A stretch of 64,000 nucleotides of DNA from Pachyseris speciosa (lineage: Eukaryota; Cnidaria; Anthozoa; Scleractinia; Pachyseridae): positions 778,501-842,500 of the forward strand of contig JAEMWC010000039.1 of the NCBI GenBank assembly GCA_016490735.1, written 5' to 3'. The stretch's first letter is position 1. Every line of letters starts with the position of its first letter. The notes beneath the pieces were generated by a model, which saw nothing but the letters and a program-made list of their open reading frames with translations, did not search any database and was not told where the DNA came from. Made by a program: the position numbers and the translations under genes. This document shows, one piece after another, positions 1 to 11,630 of this stretch.

Positions 1-161
1 AGAGTAACAGTAACACTAACAGTATATCTTTATTGTGCCTTACTCTCACAAGGGAGGTATTGGTCTCTTTACAAGAAAGAGTCTAAAATTTTAACGACTT
101 AAAATACTAACAAAAAAGGAGTGTTAATTTAACAATTCATAATAATAAACCAATTTATCAT

Positions 162-1478
162 TTAATTACAGTTGAGGATCTCTTTTCTTTCTTGAAGCAT
201 TAAGTAAATATATTTCCCTATAATTTTGCTCTTATTTCGATTCCCACCTTTCAGTATATATTTAAAGTTGTCGGGATCATTTAAGGCCTCGAAGCAATTG
301 TCCACTCTCTTAACGATGGAATGGAAATCTCGTCGGATATCGTTGTACCCTTGGCAAGACATCAAGAAATGCCGCTCATCTTCTATGGCATTCGTCTTAC
401 AAACCAAACATGTTCTATGTTCCACAGGAATTGGTATTCCTTCGTTTTCGTACTTTCCAGTTTGTATTCTTAATAAGTGGGCTCCTAACCTGAGCTTTGT
501 TAGGCTTACTCTGTGAGTTGGATTTCCAGTTTTCTCCAGATAATCTTCTATCTGGTAATCTTGTTTAATTTCCTTATGTGTGAATTTTTGCGCGCCTAGA
601 AAATAGTGATGAGCTACTTTTGGATGCTAACCACTGTTGTATATATTCGTTCCTTAATTTCTTTTTCATATTAGAACGAGCAGTCTTGAGGTTTTGCAAG
701 GTTACGGTTTCCTGTGTAAAATTATTGGGCACTATAACATCACTACTGAATAAAAAAGATGACCTTAATCTTGTTGCATATTAGAATGCTTCACGTAACA
801 AAGGGTTATTTGTTTCATAATTCAGTCGCTGCCAATTATTAAATATAGCTGCTTTAATATCAACGCTTAAGGGGTGTCGTCCAAGTTCTGCTCTGCATGC
901 AACGTTTTGGGTATACCAAAGGGTGTTCAAAACCTGTTTACAGAATTTGATGTAGACCTGTTCAATTGTGCTCTTGTCAAAATGAGTCTTTTGCGACAAA
1001 AGCTCAGGACCCCAGATTTGACAGCCGTATAGTAAAATTGGCTTTACCACACATCGAAACGTTAATTCATTGATAGGAATTGTCGTTATGCCGCTGTTAG
1101 AGAGAGAGAACGTCTTAAAGTGGCAAGTACCTTTGAAGCTTTTTTGCTAAGAATTTCTCTGGCATAAGAATAACGACCCGATGATGCCATTTCTAAACCT
1201 AGATAGCTTTGTCTGTTAACTATGTTTGGGGTTTCATTTCCGCATTTAAAATTTACTTGAGGCCTATTTTGTCCGTTGCCGCTAAAAACGATGACATTTG
1301 ATTTTGATGTATATACTTTCAGTTTCCAATCTTTAGTGTGTTTGTGAACAGCATCGCTCGTTTTTTTTTTTTTTTTTTTTTTTTGAAATCCTTCAGGAGA
1401 GGGACTTATAAGGAGCACATCATCCGCGTACAGTTTCGAGTTCGCCATAAACGCTGAATAAAAGTACTGAGAAGGCAT
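162..1478 (-). mobile_element. Non-LTR retrotransposon (LINE) fragment, RT C-terminal half and tail, decayed
   Basis: Read on the minus strand, the 1478 end encodes a reverse-transcriptase palm motif, YADDVLLISPSPEG, followed by a thumb-like region with SYLGLEMASSGRYSYAREI. The section near 1050-781 reads PILLYGCQIWGPELLS, typical of the RT tail of CR1/RTE-like LINEs. The last section, 560-162, reads LTKLRLGAHLLRIQTGKYE in broken frames and then a C-terminal zinc motif (CLVCK...ERHFLMSC, a Cx2C...Hx4C pattern). The order is correct for one element, but it is broken by frameshifts and by a poly-A/T tract of about 20 bases at 1362-1384 inside the coding part. No endonuclease domain or 5' end is present. 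It is a dead fragment; the clade is uncertain. Confidence 0.8.
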
Positions 1479-1655
1479 TGTACACCGTTAGCCTCGACCT
1501 AAGGTATCCGCGTACAGTTTCGAGTTCGCCATAAACGCTGAATAAAAGTACTGAGAAGGCATTTGTACACCGTTAGCCTCGACCTAAGGTAACGAGGCTA
1601 ACGGTGTTCAAATCCGTTCTCAGTACTTTTATTCAGCGGTCATGGCGAACTCGAT
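1423..1655. repeat. Direct plus inverted triplication at the LINE breakpoint
   Basis: An 84-base block beginning TCCGCGTACAG (1423-1506) is repeated head to tail at 1507-1591 with one extra T. A third copy follows in inverted orientation (about 1592-1655, beginning ACGAGGCTAACGG). The block is the beginning of the truncated LINE RT segment, so the LINE fragment ends in a small foldback structure. Cause unknown; template switching during insertion or repair is a plausible inference. Confidence 0.8.
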
Positions 1656-1659
1656 ACTG

Positions 1660-2980
1660 GACTATTCAAAGAGGAGTCTTCAAAGAGGTTTTACCTAAAC
1701 TCACACCCGGGCAATTGTTTTCTCTAAGGTATTGGGGTGAGCTCTAAGGTATTGGGGTGAGTGAGTGAGTGAGTGAAGACTGAGTTCTTCAGTTCCCGCC
1801 TGATTGCCTTTCTGGGCCATATGCCTCATACTTTGTTGGAACGAACAAAGAGCGACTAGCGTTTCAGAGCGGCAAAACGTTCTGCGCAGCTTTCTGCGCA
1901 TCACCTTTTCGCTGGCTCTTGTTGGTCTTTTTGAATGAAATCGAACACGATGTCAGGAGAGCGTTCGCACCTGGCGAAGTGTTGTGTTTGTTTTTTCTAT
2001 CATTTCATTTTTTTTTTTTTGCCTGACTAAAGCACATGGGATTGTATACGAACTAGTGTTAGACGAGAGAAGAAATATGCAGTGGAATTAAAAGCTATGA
2101 AATTCCCTAAAAGGCGAGTATGAATGTGATTTGAGTATGTTTGTGATCAAGGGAAATAAGATTTTTTTCCATCGTTTGGTCGTTAAGTTTGTAAACAACT
2201 GCTTGTTAGTGTAGTGCTCAGTCCTAAATGATTTTTAAATTCTCAGTTTAATCGAATTTTGTTATAACCCGACTGCTTTGGAGACAGTGATCTCTTGGAC
2301 ACTGAAACTATTAGCTTGTCACGGTAAGAAAGAAAATGAACACACTGAAAGATGTTTATTTGATCATTCGAAGAAGTTGAAAAGTGTTTTTGTAAAAGCA
2401 CTTTGCTTTGGATTAAAGTCAAGGCTAGTCAGCCCCTTTTGCGATAGAGTCAGTTCGTTTTAATAATCATTTGTTCTTTTTGCCTCAACACAACTGAAAC
2501 GATGTTTTATAAAAAAAAAAAAAGCGATGTAGTAATCGCATAACTGACCTTTCTAATTAAGCTGCTCTCGCAGTGTGCAAAGTTTTTCAGTTTTAAAAGA
2601 ACGTTGGGTGATGTGGGAGGACAATGAACTCCTGAATTCATAGCGAAGCAAACAGGCAGAAAAGGCAATAATGCGAGGGGGGAATAATTTGGAGGTGTTG
2701 GTTACTAAACATATTGAGTTGAATTCTGGCTATACCGCTGAAAATTTTGTGAAATTGTCTAGAACAAAAACAAACTTGAGTATCGCTAAACACTCATTGG
2801 TAAAGTTAAACCGTTTCAAAAATAAGTTTCGTACTTTGGCTATGTGTTGGGACGTAAACTCAGTGTATACGGTATATGACAAGAAGTTCTCTGAAGAAAC
2901 ACAGTAGATAATGCGAAAAGCACCCGAGCGAGCGCGTTTAGTGAGTACTGGCCACACCGTAAATCGATAAAACAAACTTT
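1660..2980. other. Gene-free stretch
   Basis: I see no recognisable gene. There is a 20-base doublet CTCTAAGGTATTGGGGTGAG at about 1723-1762 running into a short GAGT microsatellite, and a T-rich tract near 2010. Short open frames at 2278-2463 and 2671-2907 have no recognisable domain. Confidence 0.5.
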
Positions 2981-2981
2981 G

Positions 2982-3530
2982 CGAAACAAATTAAAAATCT
3001 ACACTGGCAAAAAGCTAGACACTTTGGCAAACACAGCATACACAGATTAACTCTTTCGCTAACCACAGTTGAGCTCTCGACCTTATAGATATTCAGTGGT
3101 TTGCTTATATTGCCACAAAATGTGCAAGAGGTTGATCCTGACAACAAGACTTTCTGCACGGTTTGCTAACACGCCGTAGGAACATTGCGAATCTTAACTT
3201 GTTTAATGCTCGTTTGTTTGTTTTTTTACTTGATTAACTCGTGATAAAATCAAACTACAGCACTTAAAATACATTTCAATGATGAAAGTTGTTAAAGGGG
3301 ATTTGCATGATGGAAAAACTCAATGCAGCCAAATGTCGCCAAGCGTTGATTTCCTGACTGCAAGAACGATAATTAAATTTTTGCGCAGTTCTTTAAAAAC
3401 CCGCTCTGGCAAAAAACGAGATACTTTGGCAAACTCACAAAATGAAGACTGACTCTATCCCTACCCTCAGTTGAGCTCTCGACCTTAGATATTCAGCACT
3501 TCGCTTAGATAGCCTCATTTTGTTAACCGG
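2982..3530. repeat. Diverged direct repeat pair
   Basis: About 150 bases at 2982-3110 recur in diverged form at 3382-3515. Both contain CTGGCAAAAA, ACTTTGGCAAAC, and AGTTGAGCTCTCGACCTTA followed by GATATTCAG. The pair is in the same orientation with about 400 bases between starts. No coding potential seen; probably an old local duplication or two copies of a short dispersed repeat. Confidence 0.6.
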
Positions 3531-3739
3531 TCCATGAAAATAATGGGCTTCCGAAAGCGATGGCTTTTCATGCCGCTTGAGAAACGAGGACCTCAAAACG
3601 ATTTTTATAGTTCAAGAAGTGTTGAGAAAATTGAAGGACAAGAAGGGTATATGTACAAATAGTTATTTATTATGAAAGGTGTTCATCATCGTGGTTTCTA
3701 ATGATAGCTGAGTTAATCTTTTGTCTCACGATTGAGTCA

Positions 3740-4440
3740 CAAAGATGTGGATCGCGACGTTTCGACCGCTATACTGCTGGTCTGCATCAGGCGATGGTGT
3801 CGACTGGCTGCGTGTGAGTATAAGAAGCACCGTGGCTGGTGGTGATTGGTGCGTTTCGATCCTCGCTTAGGCTGTTGTTGATTGGAGGATTTCGATCCTT
3901 GTCGCTCAGACTAGAAAATGTTCCCTCAGTGGTCCGCTTTGGTGCTGATCGGCTGTTGTGGTGTTTGATCGTGGGCATCCGCGCTTCAGGAATTTCAAGT
4001 CCACTGTCCCTGTTGATGTTGTTAGGGTGAAGTCTTATGTGAATAGCCTCTTTAACCATACGGGTGTACCAATGTGGGTCTCGGTCAATAAACTTAACTT
4101 CGTCCCAGAGCGGATAATGTCCGGTCGCGTTGCTATGTTCTGAAACGGCGGAGGATTGGGTTCGAGCAAGCCGTATGTCTCTATCGTGTTCCTTAATCCG
4201 TTCATGCATAGATCTTCCCGTCTCTCCAATATAAACCTTACCACATTCGCAGGGAATCTTGTAGACTACTCCGTCTTGTTTTACTGGATCGACAATGTCC
4301 TTAGGTCGCACTAGGTGTGATCTAAGAGTTGTGTCAGACCTGAAAACAGTCCGTATGCCTTGTTGTTGTAGGCAACGGCGAAAAGGCTCCGATGTGCCTT
4401 TAACGTATGGCAGAACCACAGTAGATTGGTCTTAGACCTT
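3740..4440 (-). mobile_element. Penelope-like element 3' end with GIY-YIG endonuclease
   Basis: The minus-strand frame 4419-3787 encodes about 210 residues. Residues 1-45 match the linker after the RT of Penelope-like elements (LPYVKGTSEPFRRCLQQQ). Residues 50-90 hold a GIY-YIG nuclease core: VVYKIPCECGKVYIGETGR, then an HERIKEH segment. A typical HWYTRMVKEAIHIR block follows. In PLEs this nuclease nicks DNA to prime reverse transcription. The RT itself is absent: the frame starts after it and the upstream sequence is not coding, so the copy is 5'-truncated. A hammerhead-like motif lies at the 3' end (3747-3791). The same family is represented at 12.6-12.9 kb. Confidence 0.85.
3747..3791 (-). 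ncRNA. Hammerhead-ribozyme-like motif at PLE 3' end
   Basis: On the minus strand CTGATGCA is followed by GACC, a loop, GGTC, then GAAACGTC. This resembles the hammerhead core (CUGANGA - stem II - GAAA) with a four-pair stem II GACC/GGUC. One extra C interrupts the CUGAUGA box, so activity is doubtful. Hammerheads are known in PLE terminal regions; this assignment is inference from the motif. Confidence 0.35.
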
Positions 4441-4631
4441 AATATCAGCTTTCAGACAACTACTGCAATCTCCATCCCAATTAGAAGTCATTTTATTACG
4501 AATCAAAACCTATAAAACTTAAATCAATGTCTTGTCTCCAGTAGGATCTTAAACGTTAAAAATGTGAGATTCGTAGGTCTCTGCCACGAGACCGCAAAGC
4601 AGTTTTCCTATCCCTTGGGTTTCATGATCAA

Positions 4632-5480
4632 TTAAGAGGAACCCTGGCTCCTGGAAATGTAATAATCAACTTCCAAAAGAAGAGAGGCAAGCAAAACAAT
4701 TGGGAAAAACAACTCCGCTGGGAAATGATAATTGAAATACGAACAAAAAGACAAAAAGGTAGACAGAAAGAAGTTGAATTGCAAAATGAAATGATGACCT
4801 CCACCGAAACATATGTGGTGAGCAGCTTCATGGATAGCCTTCTACTGGTGTATGAATACGTATAAAGAAGCCAAAAACAACAATTAATGAATGAATGAAT
4901 TTATAAGTATTAAAGGTCAAGGAGACAAAGTCCTCAGATAGTGACAAGCTTGAAAGGCATTGAAGCATTGAGACATTGAGCAGCAGTTTACAGAGATATT
5001 AAGGTCTAAAATTACAGTAAACGAAGCCTTGTACAACTAAAAGTTCGATCTGTTTGTTCAGAACCTAGGGATTCCCAAGTTGTGAAATGAAGACCAAAGC
5101 CTTCTAGAACACAACTTGTCAATTGAAGAAATTTAAAATAGCATTGAAACGAGTTACAAAATAATAAGACCCCGGGAGACGATGGCTTGTCTATTGAATT
5201 CTGTGAAACGTTCAGAGTCCTGATTGGGGAGCATTTTTTTAGACTCCAACTAAACGTTTCAAGAAAACAAACTGTCAATGTCCCAAAGAAGATGGATCAT
5301 TACTTTGATACCTAAAAGTGAAGAAAATCTCAATGACACACGACCCATAAGCCTCCTCAATGTTTAGTGCAAAGTTCTAGCAAGAGCTTTATCATTGCAA
5401 TAAGTTGAGAACCTGGATTTATCCAAGGAAGGTATATAGGTCAAACCGTACGTCTTCTAAATGGCGTATACGGAAAGGAA
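4632..5480 (+). mobile_element. L1/Tx1-like LINE fragment (ORF2 linker and start of RT), decayed
   Basis: Near 4640 one frame reads PGSWKCNNQL, resembling the sequence between endonuclease and RT in L1-type ORF2. From 5163 another frame reads KTPGDDGLSIEFCETF, an RT palm entry motif. After a frameshift, 5290-5400 reads ITLIPKSEENLND and RPISLLNV. Stops and frameshifts occur throughout. The element is on the opposite strand to, and of a different type from, the LINE at 0.2-1.5 kb. No 3' end is recognised. Confidence 0.7.
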
Positions 5481-5524
5481 CAAAATTAAGGCGTCAAAAA
5501 TAAAGGCGTCATTCTTAGCGCAAT

Positions 5525-5626
5525 GCTGTCATCATCCATAGGCGTGAAAGTTAATTAAATGTGCAGTATTTTTTGCAATCACGTCATCATCCTTAGGCGT
5601 AAAAGTTAATTAAATGTGCAGTATTC
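5525..5626. repeat. Short tandem duplication
   Basis: About 50 bases containing TCATCATCC, TAGGCGT and AAAGTTAATTAAATGTGCAG occur twice in direct orientation, about 53 bases apart, with a few differences. No coding signal. Confidence 0.65.
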
Positions 5627-6527
5627 AAAATAAGTCTCCAAATTGCTTAAAATAGAGATGAGAGCAGGTAATATAATAAGTGGGTAAAATAAACATTTCA
5701 GTGATTGTTGTAAAAACGGTTTAACCGAATATCCTCGCGCCCGCTCCCAGTATAGTAAAGCACAGACCGTAGCGCTCATGAGATTTAGCAGTGTATTTTG
5801 TAACAGGGCTTTCTTCTCGGATCGGAGACTAGCAACCAAACGGAGTTCCGGAGTGTTACTAAAACGAGTAACGCAGTACTGTTTAAACAAGTAACATCAG
5901 GAGCTGATAACATAAAGAACATTCACAGGATGAAAAACAAAAAAATCTGATAACGAGTAACGGGTCCAAAAGGATATAACGACAAAAATTCAATAGATAA
6001 AAATATGAAGAAGTCAAAGGAAAAAGTTCAAAGGATAAAAGTATAAATTAACAGAACCAGGAGCATTTGCACTTTACGTGATAAGAGAAAAATGAGACAG
6101 AAAGCAAGGGCTGAGATTTACTCTAATAATGCAGATTTTTCCTGATAATGTCGCATGACTCATTCAATACTGTTGCCTTTGGTTTGTTAGAAAAAAGAGA
6201 ACTGGGATGTTAAAAGCGTCATAAATTTGGATAGTTCTTTCACAGAATATAAAAAGTGTTATATTTTCCGAATAACGATGGTAAACTTTATCTGTTAAAG
6301 TACACGCCATAAACAAAAGCTACACTAAAGAGTGTAGGAGATCGACTATCGGCTCTAGAATGCCTTCACTCGCGCGCTCGCGCTCGTTCCGTTTGCATCA
6401 ATGTCCTGGCCACTGGAGAATCAAAAATATACCTGGCGATGGCCTTTTAACAAGGCTATGAAACTAAATTGTTGTCTCTTAGTTCACCAAAACTAAACCG
6501 TAAATGGTAGGCCGTCTAAGACCTGTG
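5627..6527. other. Gene-free stretch before the minisatellite
   Basis: No domain, splice pattern or RNA gene recognised. A minus-strand open frame at 5606-5890 (94 residues) resembles no known protein. Confidence 0.5.
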
Positions 6528-8481
6528 TGAACCGGAAAAGATATAGAACATCTGCATAGATTTTTATCTGCATTTAAAAAAAACTGTTCATGTTATATAT
6601 CCCAGAAGCACTCAGGCATACAGTGATGCCATGGACCTCAACCTGGGTGAACCAGAAAAGATATGGAACATTTGCCTAAATTTTTATCTACGTTTCAAAA
6701 AACTTTTCATGTTATATATCCCAGAAGCACTCAGGCATACAGTGATGCCATGGACCTCAACCTGGATGAACCAGTAAGATAAAGAACTTTTGCCTGGATT
6801 TTTATCTGCATTAAAAAAAATAATCGTGTTATTTATCCCAGAAGCACTCAGGCATATAGTGATGTCATGGACCTCAACCTGGGTGAACCAGAGAAGATAT
6901 AGAACATTTGCCTAGATTTTTATCTGCATTAGAAACCAAACTGTTCATGTTATATATCCCAGAAGCACTCAGGCATACAGTGATGCCATGGACCTCAACC
7001 TGGGTGAACCAGAAAAGATATGGAACATTTGCCCAGATTTTTATCTACGTTTCAAAAAAAACTGTTCATGTTATATATCCCAGAAGCACTCAGGCATACA
7101 GTGATGCCATGGACCTCAACCTGGATGAACCAGAAAAGATACAGAACTTTGCCTAGATTTTTATCTGCATTAGAAAACAAACTGTTCATGTTATATATCC
7201 CAGAAGCACTCAGGCATACAGTGATGCCATGGACCTCAACCTGGATGAACTAGAAAGATATAGAACATTTGCCTGGATTTTTATCTGCATTAAAAGACAA
7301 CTGTTCATGTTATATATCCCAGAAGCACTCAGGACATAGACTGATGCCATGGACCTCAACCTGGATGAACCAGAAAAGATATAGAACATTTTCCTGGATT
7401 TTTATCTGCATTTAAAAAAACTGTTCGTGTTATACACCTGTATATCCCAGAAGCACTCAGGCATACAGTAATGCAATGGACCTCAACCTGGATGAACCAC
7501 AAAAGATATAGGACATTTGTCAAGAGTTTTACCTGCATTAAAAAAAATGTTTATGTTATATATCCCAGAAGCACTCAGGCATACAGTGATGCCATGGACC
7601 TTCAACTGGGTGAACCAGAAAAGATATAGAACATTTGCCTAAATTTTTACTTACGTTTCAAAAAACTGTTCATGTTATATATCCCAGAAGAACCCAGGCA
7701 TACAGTGATGCCATGGACCTCAACCTGGATGAACCAGAAAGATATAGAACTTTTGCCTGGATTTTTATCTACATTAAAAAAAAACTGTTCGTGTTATATA
7801 TCCCAGAAGCACTCAGGCATATAGTGATGTCATGGACCTCAACCTGGGTGAACCAGAAAAGATATAGAACATTTTGCCTAGATTTTTCTCTGCATTTAAA
7901 AAAAACTGTTCATGTTATAAATCCCAGAACCACTCAGACATACGGTGATACACCTCAACCTGGATGAACTAGAAAAGATATAGAACATTTTCCTAGATTT
8001 TTATATGCATTAGAAAACAAACTGTTCATGTTATATATCCCAGAAGCACTCAGGCATACAGTGATGCCATGGACCTCAACCTGGGTGAGCCAGAAAAGAT
8101 ATAGAACATTTGCCCAGATTTTTATCTACGTTTCGAAAAACTGTTCATGTTATATATCCCAGAAGCACTCAGGCCTACAGCAATGCCATGGACCTCAACC
8201 TGGGTGAGCCAGAAAGATATAGAACATTTGCTCAGATTTTTATCTACGTTTCAAAAAACTGTTCATGTTATATATCCCAGAAGCACTCAGGCATACAGTG
8301 ATGCCATGGACCTCAACCTGGGTGAACCAGAAAGATATAGAACTTTTGCCTGGATTTTTATCTACATTAAAAAAAAACTGTTCATGTTATATATCCCAGA
8401 ATCACTCAGACATACAGTGATAGACCTCAACCTGGATGAACTAGAAAAGATATAGAACATTTGCCTAGATTTTTATCTGCA
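6528..8481. repeat. Minisatellite: about 16 units of about 120 bp with higher-order structure
   Basis: The core TCCCAGAAGCACTCAGG recurs at about 6600, 6720, 6838, 6958, 7079, 7200, 7318, 7446, 7565, 7682, 7801, 7922, 8039, 8158, 8276 and 8395, with small variants. Each unit continues with GATGCCATGGACCTCAACC, GAACCAGAAAAGATATAGAA and a T/A-rich part. Unit subtypes recur in order: units 1-3 resemble 9-11 (ACGTTTC, then TTTTGCCTGG, then GATGTCATGG), and units 12 and 16 share a shortened GTGATA-acCTC centre. Blocks of several units were therefore duplicated together. Unit length varies by 1-10 bases, so open frames through it shift repeatedly. I regard it as non-coding. Confidence 0.95.
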
Positions 8482-9475
8482 AGTTACATGTGCTAAATCA
8501 ATTGAATATTTTACTACTGCCATTTGCCTCGCACAAACAGAGTCCTAAACTCCTTGGTAGTTTGAAAAAGATCAGTCAATAATAAAAGGTCAGTAATAAG
8601 AAATGAAGACTGTACCTTTCAGAAGCAACAACAAGTTTCAATTTCCAAGCTGCCACTATTTTTATCATCACCACAAGTGGAAGAAATAGTCGTCTGCTTG
8701 ATAAAATATTTTGTGCTTTGACAGAGAACAGCTATGCAAACGATGCAAGCACCCATATCCAGTTATAAATACAAAATAAGGCGTCCCCTCTCACGCGCCC
8801 CATCCCAGCCCCATCTTCATTTTCGTGGATTGATGATGACGAGTGTGCGCGTATTTCGCGGCTTCATTTTTGCCGCCAGAATTTACATTAATATTGCTAC
8901 ATGTACATAATTATTCTTCAATATAAATATTACCGCTCAACAATGGTCCAAAACTTAAGGGAATTCCAAGTAAATCAAATCTTACAGAAAACTTTACATT
9001 AGAATTAAATCCCAGTGAAAATGTCATTGGCGATTCCTACCTAAGATACCAATGCAACCAAATCAAAAATCACGTCGATCTTACCTCTTCTGTTCGTTTT
9101 TCCGCTTTTGAAATTTGTCCGAAGGCGAATTACTTCAACTTAAAATGTAGTTTTAACTTACCTAAGTCGATTGCGCGTCTATGAAACCACCGACCAAAAC
9201 AGAATTTCATCCTGACAAAGTGTCAATCGCTGCAATCGCTGGCCTATCCTGGCTCCAGAGGCCCGTTGAAAAAAATAAATATCCCTGAAAAGCCAAAATA
9301 GAACGCGAGAGACGGGCCTCTGGTCGCACGAGCCGAGAAACTCATTTCCTTGGGACAGAATTTATCCCAGTGTGCTGATTGGTTCTTCAAATAAACAACA
9401 ACTCTGATTGGCTTAGGAAAAGCGTGGCTTCCCAGCCGACAAACCGGTTTGGACAGAAAATATATTCGTAAAATT
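8482..9475. other. Gene-free stretch with possible promoter-side sequence
   Basis: Nothing recognised up to about 9240. From 9240, GGCTCCAGAGGCCCGTT and CGGGCCTCTGGTCGCACGAG form an imperfect inverted pair just upstream of the RecQ-like remnant, probably its 5' flank. Confidence 0.4.
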
Positions 9476-9720
9476 ATGGTGGCTGCTCTCAACGATCGCT
9501 TTTCTGCGTTTCGAACTGCTGTTCATTGGAGTCCAAATTTCCAGTGCAAAAAGAAGCGTTGTTGGCGTTCCTAAGCCGTAAGGATGCGTTGGCTGTTTTA
9601 ACGACGAGTTGTGATAAATCCTTAATCTTTGAAATTGTTCCAGCAATTTGCGCCGGTTTACATGATCTACATGTCCTTTTCGTGATCTGCCCACTCTCTA
9701 GCTGCCCTTATTTACTCACA
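9476..9720 (+). pseudogene. RecQ-like DNA helicase N-terminal remnant
   Basis: An ATG at 9476 opens MVAALNDRFSAF, then the frame shifts at about 9526 into FPVQKEALLAFLSRKDALAV followed by LTTSCDKSLIFEIVPAICAG. This matches the start of RecQ-family helicase domains (Q motif, then motif I, normally AVLPTGxGKS). The Walker A lysine-serine survives, but the P-T-G-x-G part has decayed to TTSCD. ATP binding would be lost. The similarity ends by about 9720. RecQ-like genes are multicopy and often fragmentary in coral genomes (general knowledge). I call it a pseudogene fragment. Confidence 0.6.
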
Positions 9721-11530
9721 CATTCAAGAGCTTGCCGATAGCGGTATTGCAGCCTGATCTCTTGGTTATTATAGCGTTCTGGTTGACGACGTAAATGTGT
9801 TAAAGCATAATAAGTCCAGAGCTTATTATTCAGGAGGAAGGTGGCGAAAATTCCTACAAAGCAAGGGTGTGCTTGATTTCTGAAAATTTCCAAGGCTCCA
9901 TTTAAGTTTTCTAACTTTTTCCAACTCTCGTATGCATTTCGTGCACAACCGAGAAGAGGCATCATCTTGTTTACAAAGTCACAAACAGGAAATACCAAAA
10001 CATCGGATAATCGCGCCACAACGGTTTGACACGTTTAGCTTCTTCGCATTTTCGCCATGGAATTAATTTAATTTCCCGTAGTCATAAACTATCTAACTCG
10101 TGTTACAAACCCTGCAAAAATCGTCGACGAATGAACGGACAATTTTAACCGGCGTAATAACCTTCCTCAACATTTTCCAGCATACCGATAAGTTTTCACG
10201 GTTCGCTGCAACACGCGCCGATTGTTCATAACGATCTGATGCCTGATAACAACCAGACACCATGTATCCCCGCCGATGAAAACCGGTTTGGTTGGATATC
10301 TGATACACGAAACTGCACAGAAATGAGGTTCAGCATTCGTGCGACCAGAGGTTATTTTTTTTCCTCTCGGCGCTTCGCGCCTCGTTGCTGCTGCTTCGCA
10401 GCGTAAATTCCCTCCTTCAAACGAAAAAAATAACTTCTGGCACCCAGGGTATCGCTGGCCATCACATGCCGAAATGCACAGACTATCTCCTCCGTAAAAA
10501 AAACTCAAAACATCGCGCCATCGCTTAAGTGTAACTTTTGACGAAACTAGCGTTTCAACGTTCCAGTAAAACCATAAAATGCCATGAGCATATCGCGTAA
10601 GCGTGCCGCATGGCGGTAAATAAAATTGTGTCCCTGGCACGTGTTTAAACAATACTACTTTGTAGATTTATATATGTTACGTGACATTACAGAAGGTGTG
10701 CTCTCCTACAGTGAAACCGCAAATCGAGTACGTTGAGGGCTCCAATGCAGACCTATGACGCCACTCCTTAGCAACCAGACATGGAAGATTCTTTAACTTC
10801 CGGTTATCTCTGGCTCGTGATGGTCAACCTCTCTCACCCCAGTCTGATCTATTTGACGGCATGCTACAAGATATCGGTGTTTTGAATATCTCCAAGGGGC
10901 TGCCAATATCACTAGTGATTTGGTTACAGGGCTACTAAATACATTGGGATACCCTTATCACTGTCAGTGACACCTGTTCATTTCAGTACAGTTTTCGTAG
11001 ATTTTCAAAAGCAGCTTCCAACACTTAATACACACAGGCAGCATTGAAATTGCACTTAAAGTCGTTTGCCCATGAAATTCACATGGCATGAGCGCTTTCC
11101 GCCTGAAATAGTCGTTTCAATTTATCTCTTGTATAAAAGGGAAACAGAAAAATCAAAAGAATATGGGATTAAATTTAGACATTTGTTTTAGCGTGCTGTT
11201 TTCTCTTTTTTCGGAGGGCGCACAATCAATTGGAAATAAATTATCACGACAACTTCGAAGAAAAGTTGCCTTTGCATGTGCTGAGATTCTCTTTTTTTAT
11301 ATCGTGGACGATACTAAGCAGAATAAATGTATTAACTCATTTCAATATTCTTAGCATTCCTTCTGTTTATATTTTTTCGTTTGTGTCTTTGTCGCAGAAC
11401 TGTCACATTTAATACCACAGCAAGGGGCCAAGGACGTGTGAAAGGGATACCTGTCTACCTCGTCTACCTGGCTCAAGCTGGCATCTTGGCAATGTAAGGA
11501 GCTGCAGCTATATTTAACAATTAAAAAAAT
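9721..11530. other. Gene-free stretch
   Basis: Open frames exist on the minus strand at 9708-10019 (103 residues, basic C-terminus) and 10167-10652 (161 residues), but neither shows a family motif. The second covers short inverted GC-rich words (GGCGCTTCGCGCC near 10368), so is probably not coding. Confidence 0.4.
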
Positions 11531-11630
11531 CCTTAAACGTGCTTTGCTCTTTTATAAGGCACTCAAGGAAGTGCCGAGAACTCTTGCCGTTTCCTTGCGT
11601 GCCTTATAATATAACAAAGCACGGTAAAGG
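11531..11630. repeat. Short foldback (MITE-like) element
   Basis: CCTTAAACGTGCTTTG at 11531 and its inverse CAAAGCACGGTAAAGG ending at 11630 frame a 100-base hairpin; TTATAAGGCA / TGCCTTATAA extend the pairing inward. No coding content. Confidence 0.75.

Noticed and set aside
6908..8455. Overlapping open frames of 60-110 residues with repeated YIPEALRHTVMPW-like peptides, as if a repeat protein gene
   Set aside because: They lie entirely in the minisatellite, occur in several frames, and unit-length changes break every frame; no splice sites link them.
6528..8481. Regular repeats with spacers reminiscent of a CRISPR array
   Set aside because: The whole 120-bp unit is repeated with no unique spacers, and the surroundings are eukaryotic.
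10167..10652. 161-residue minus-strand open frame
   Set aside because: No family motif, and it covers inverted GC-rich repeat words; more likely non-coding repeat flank.
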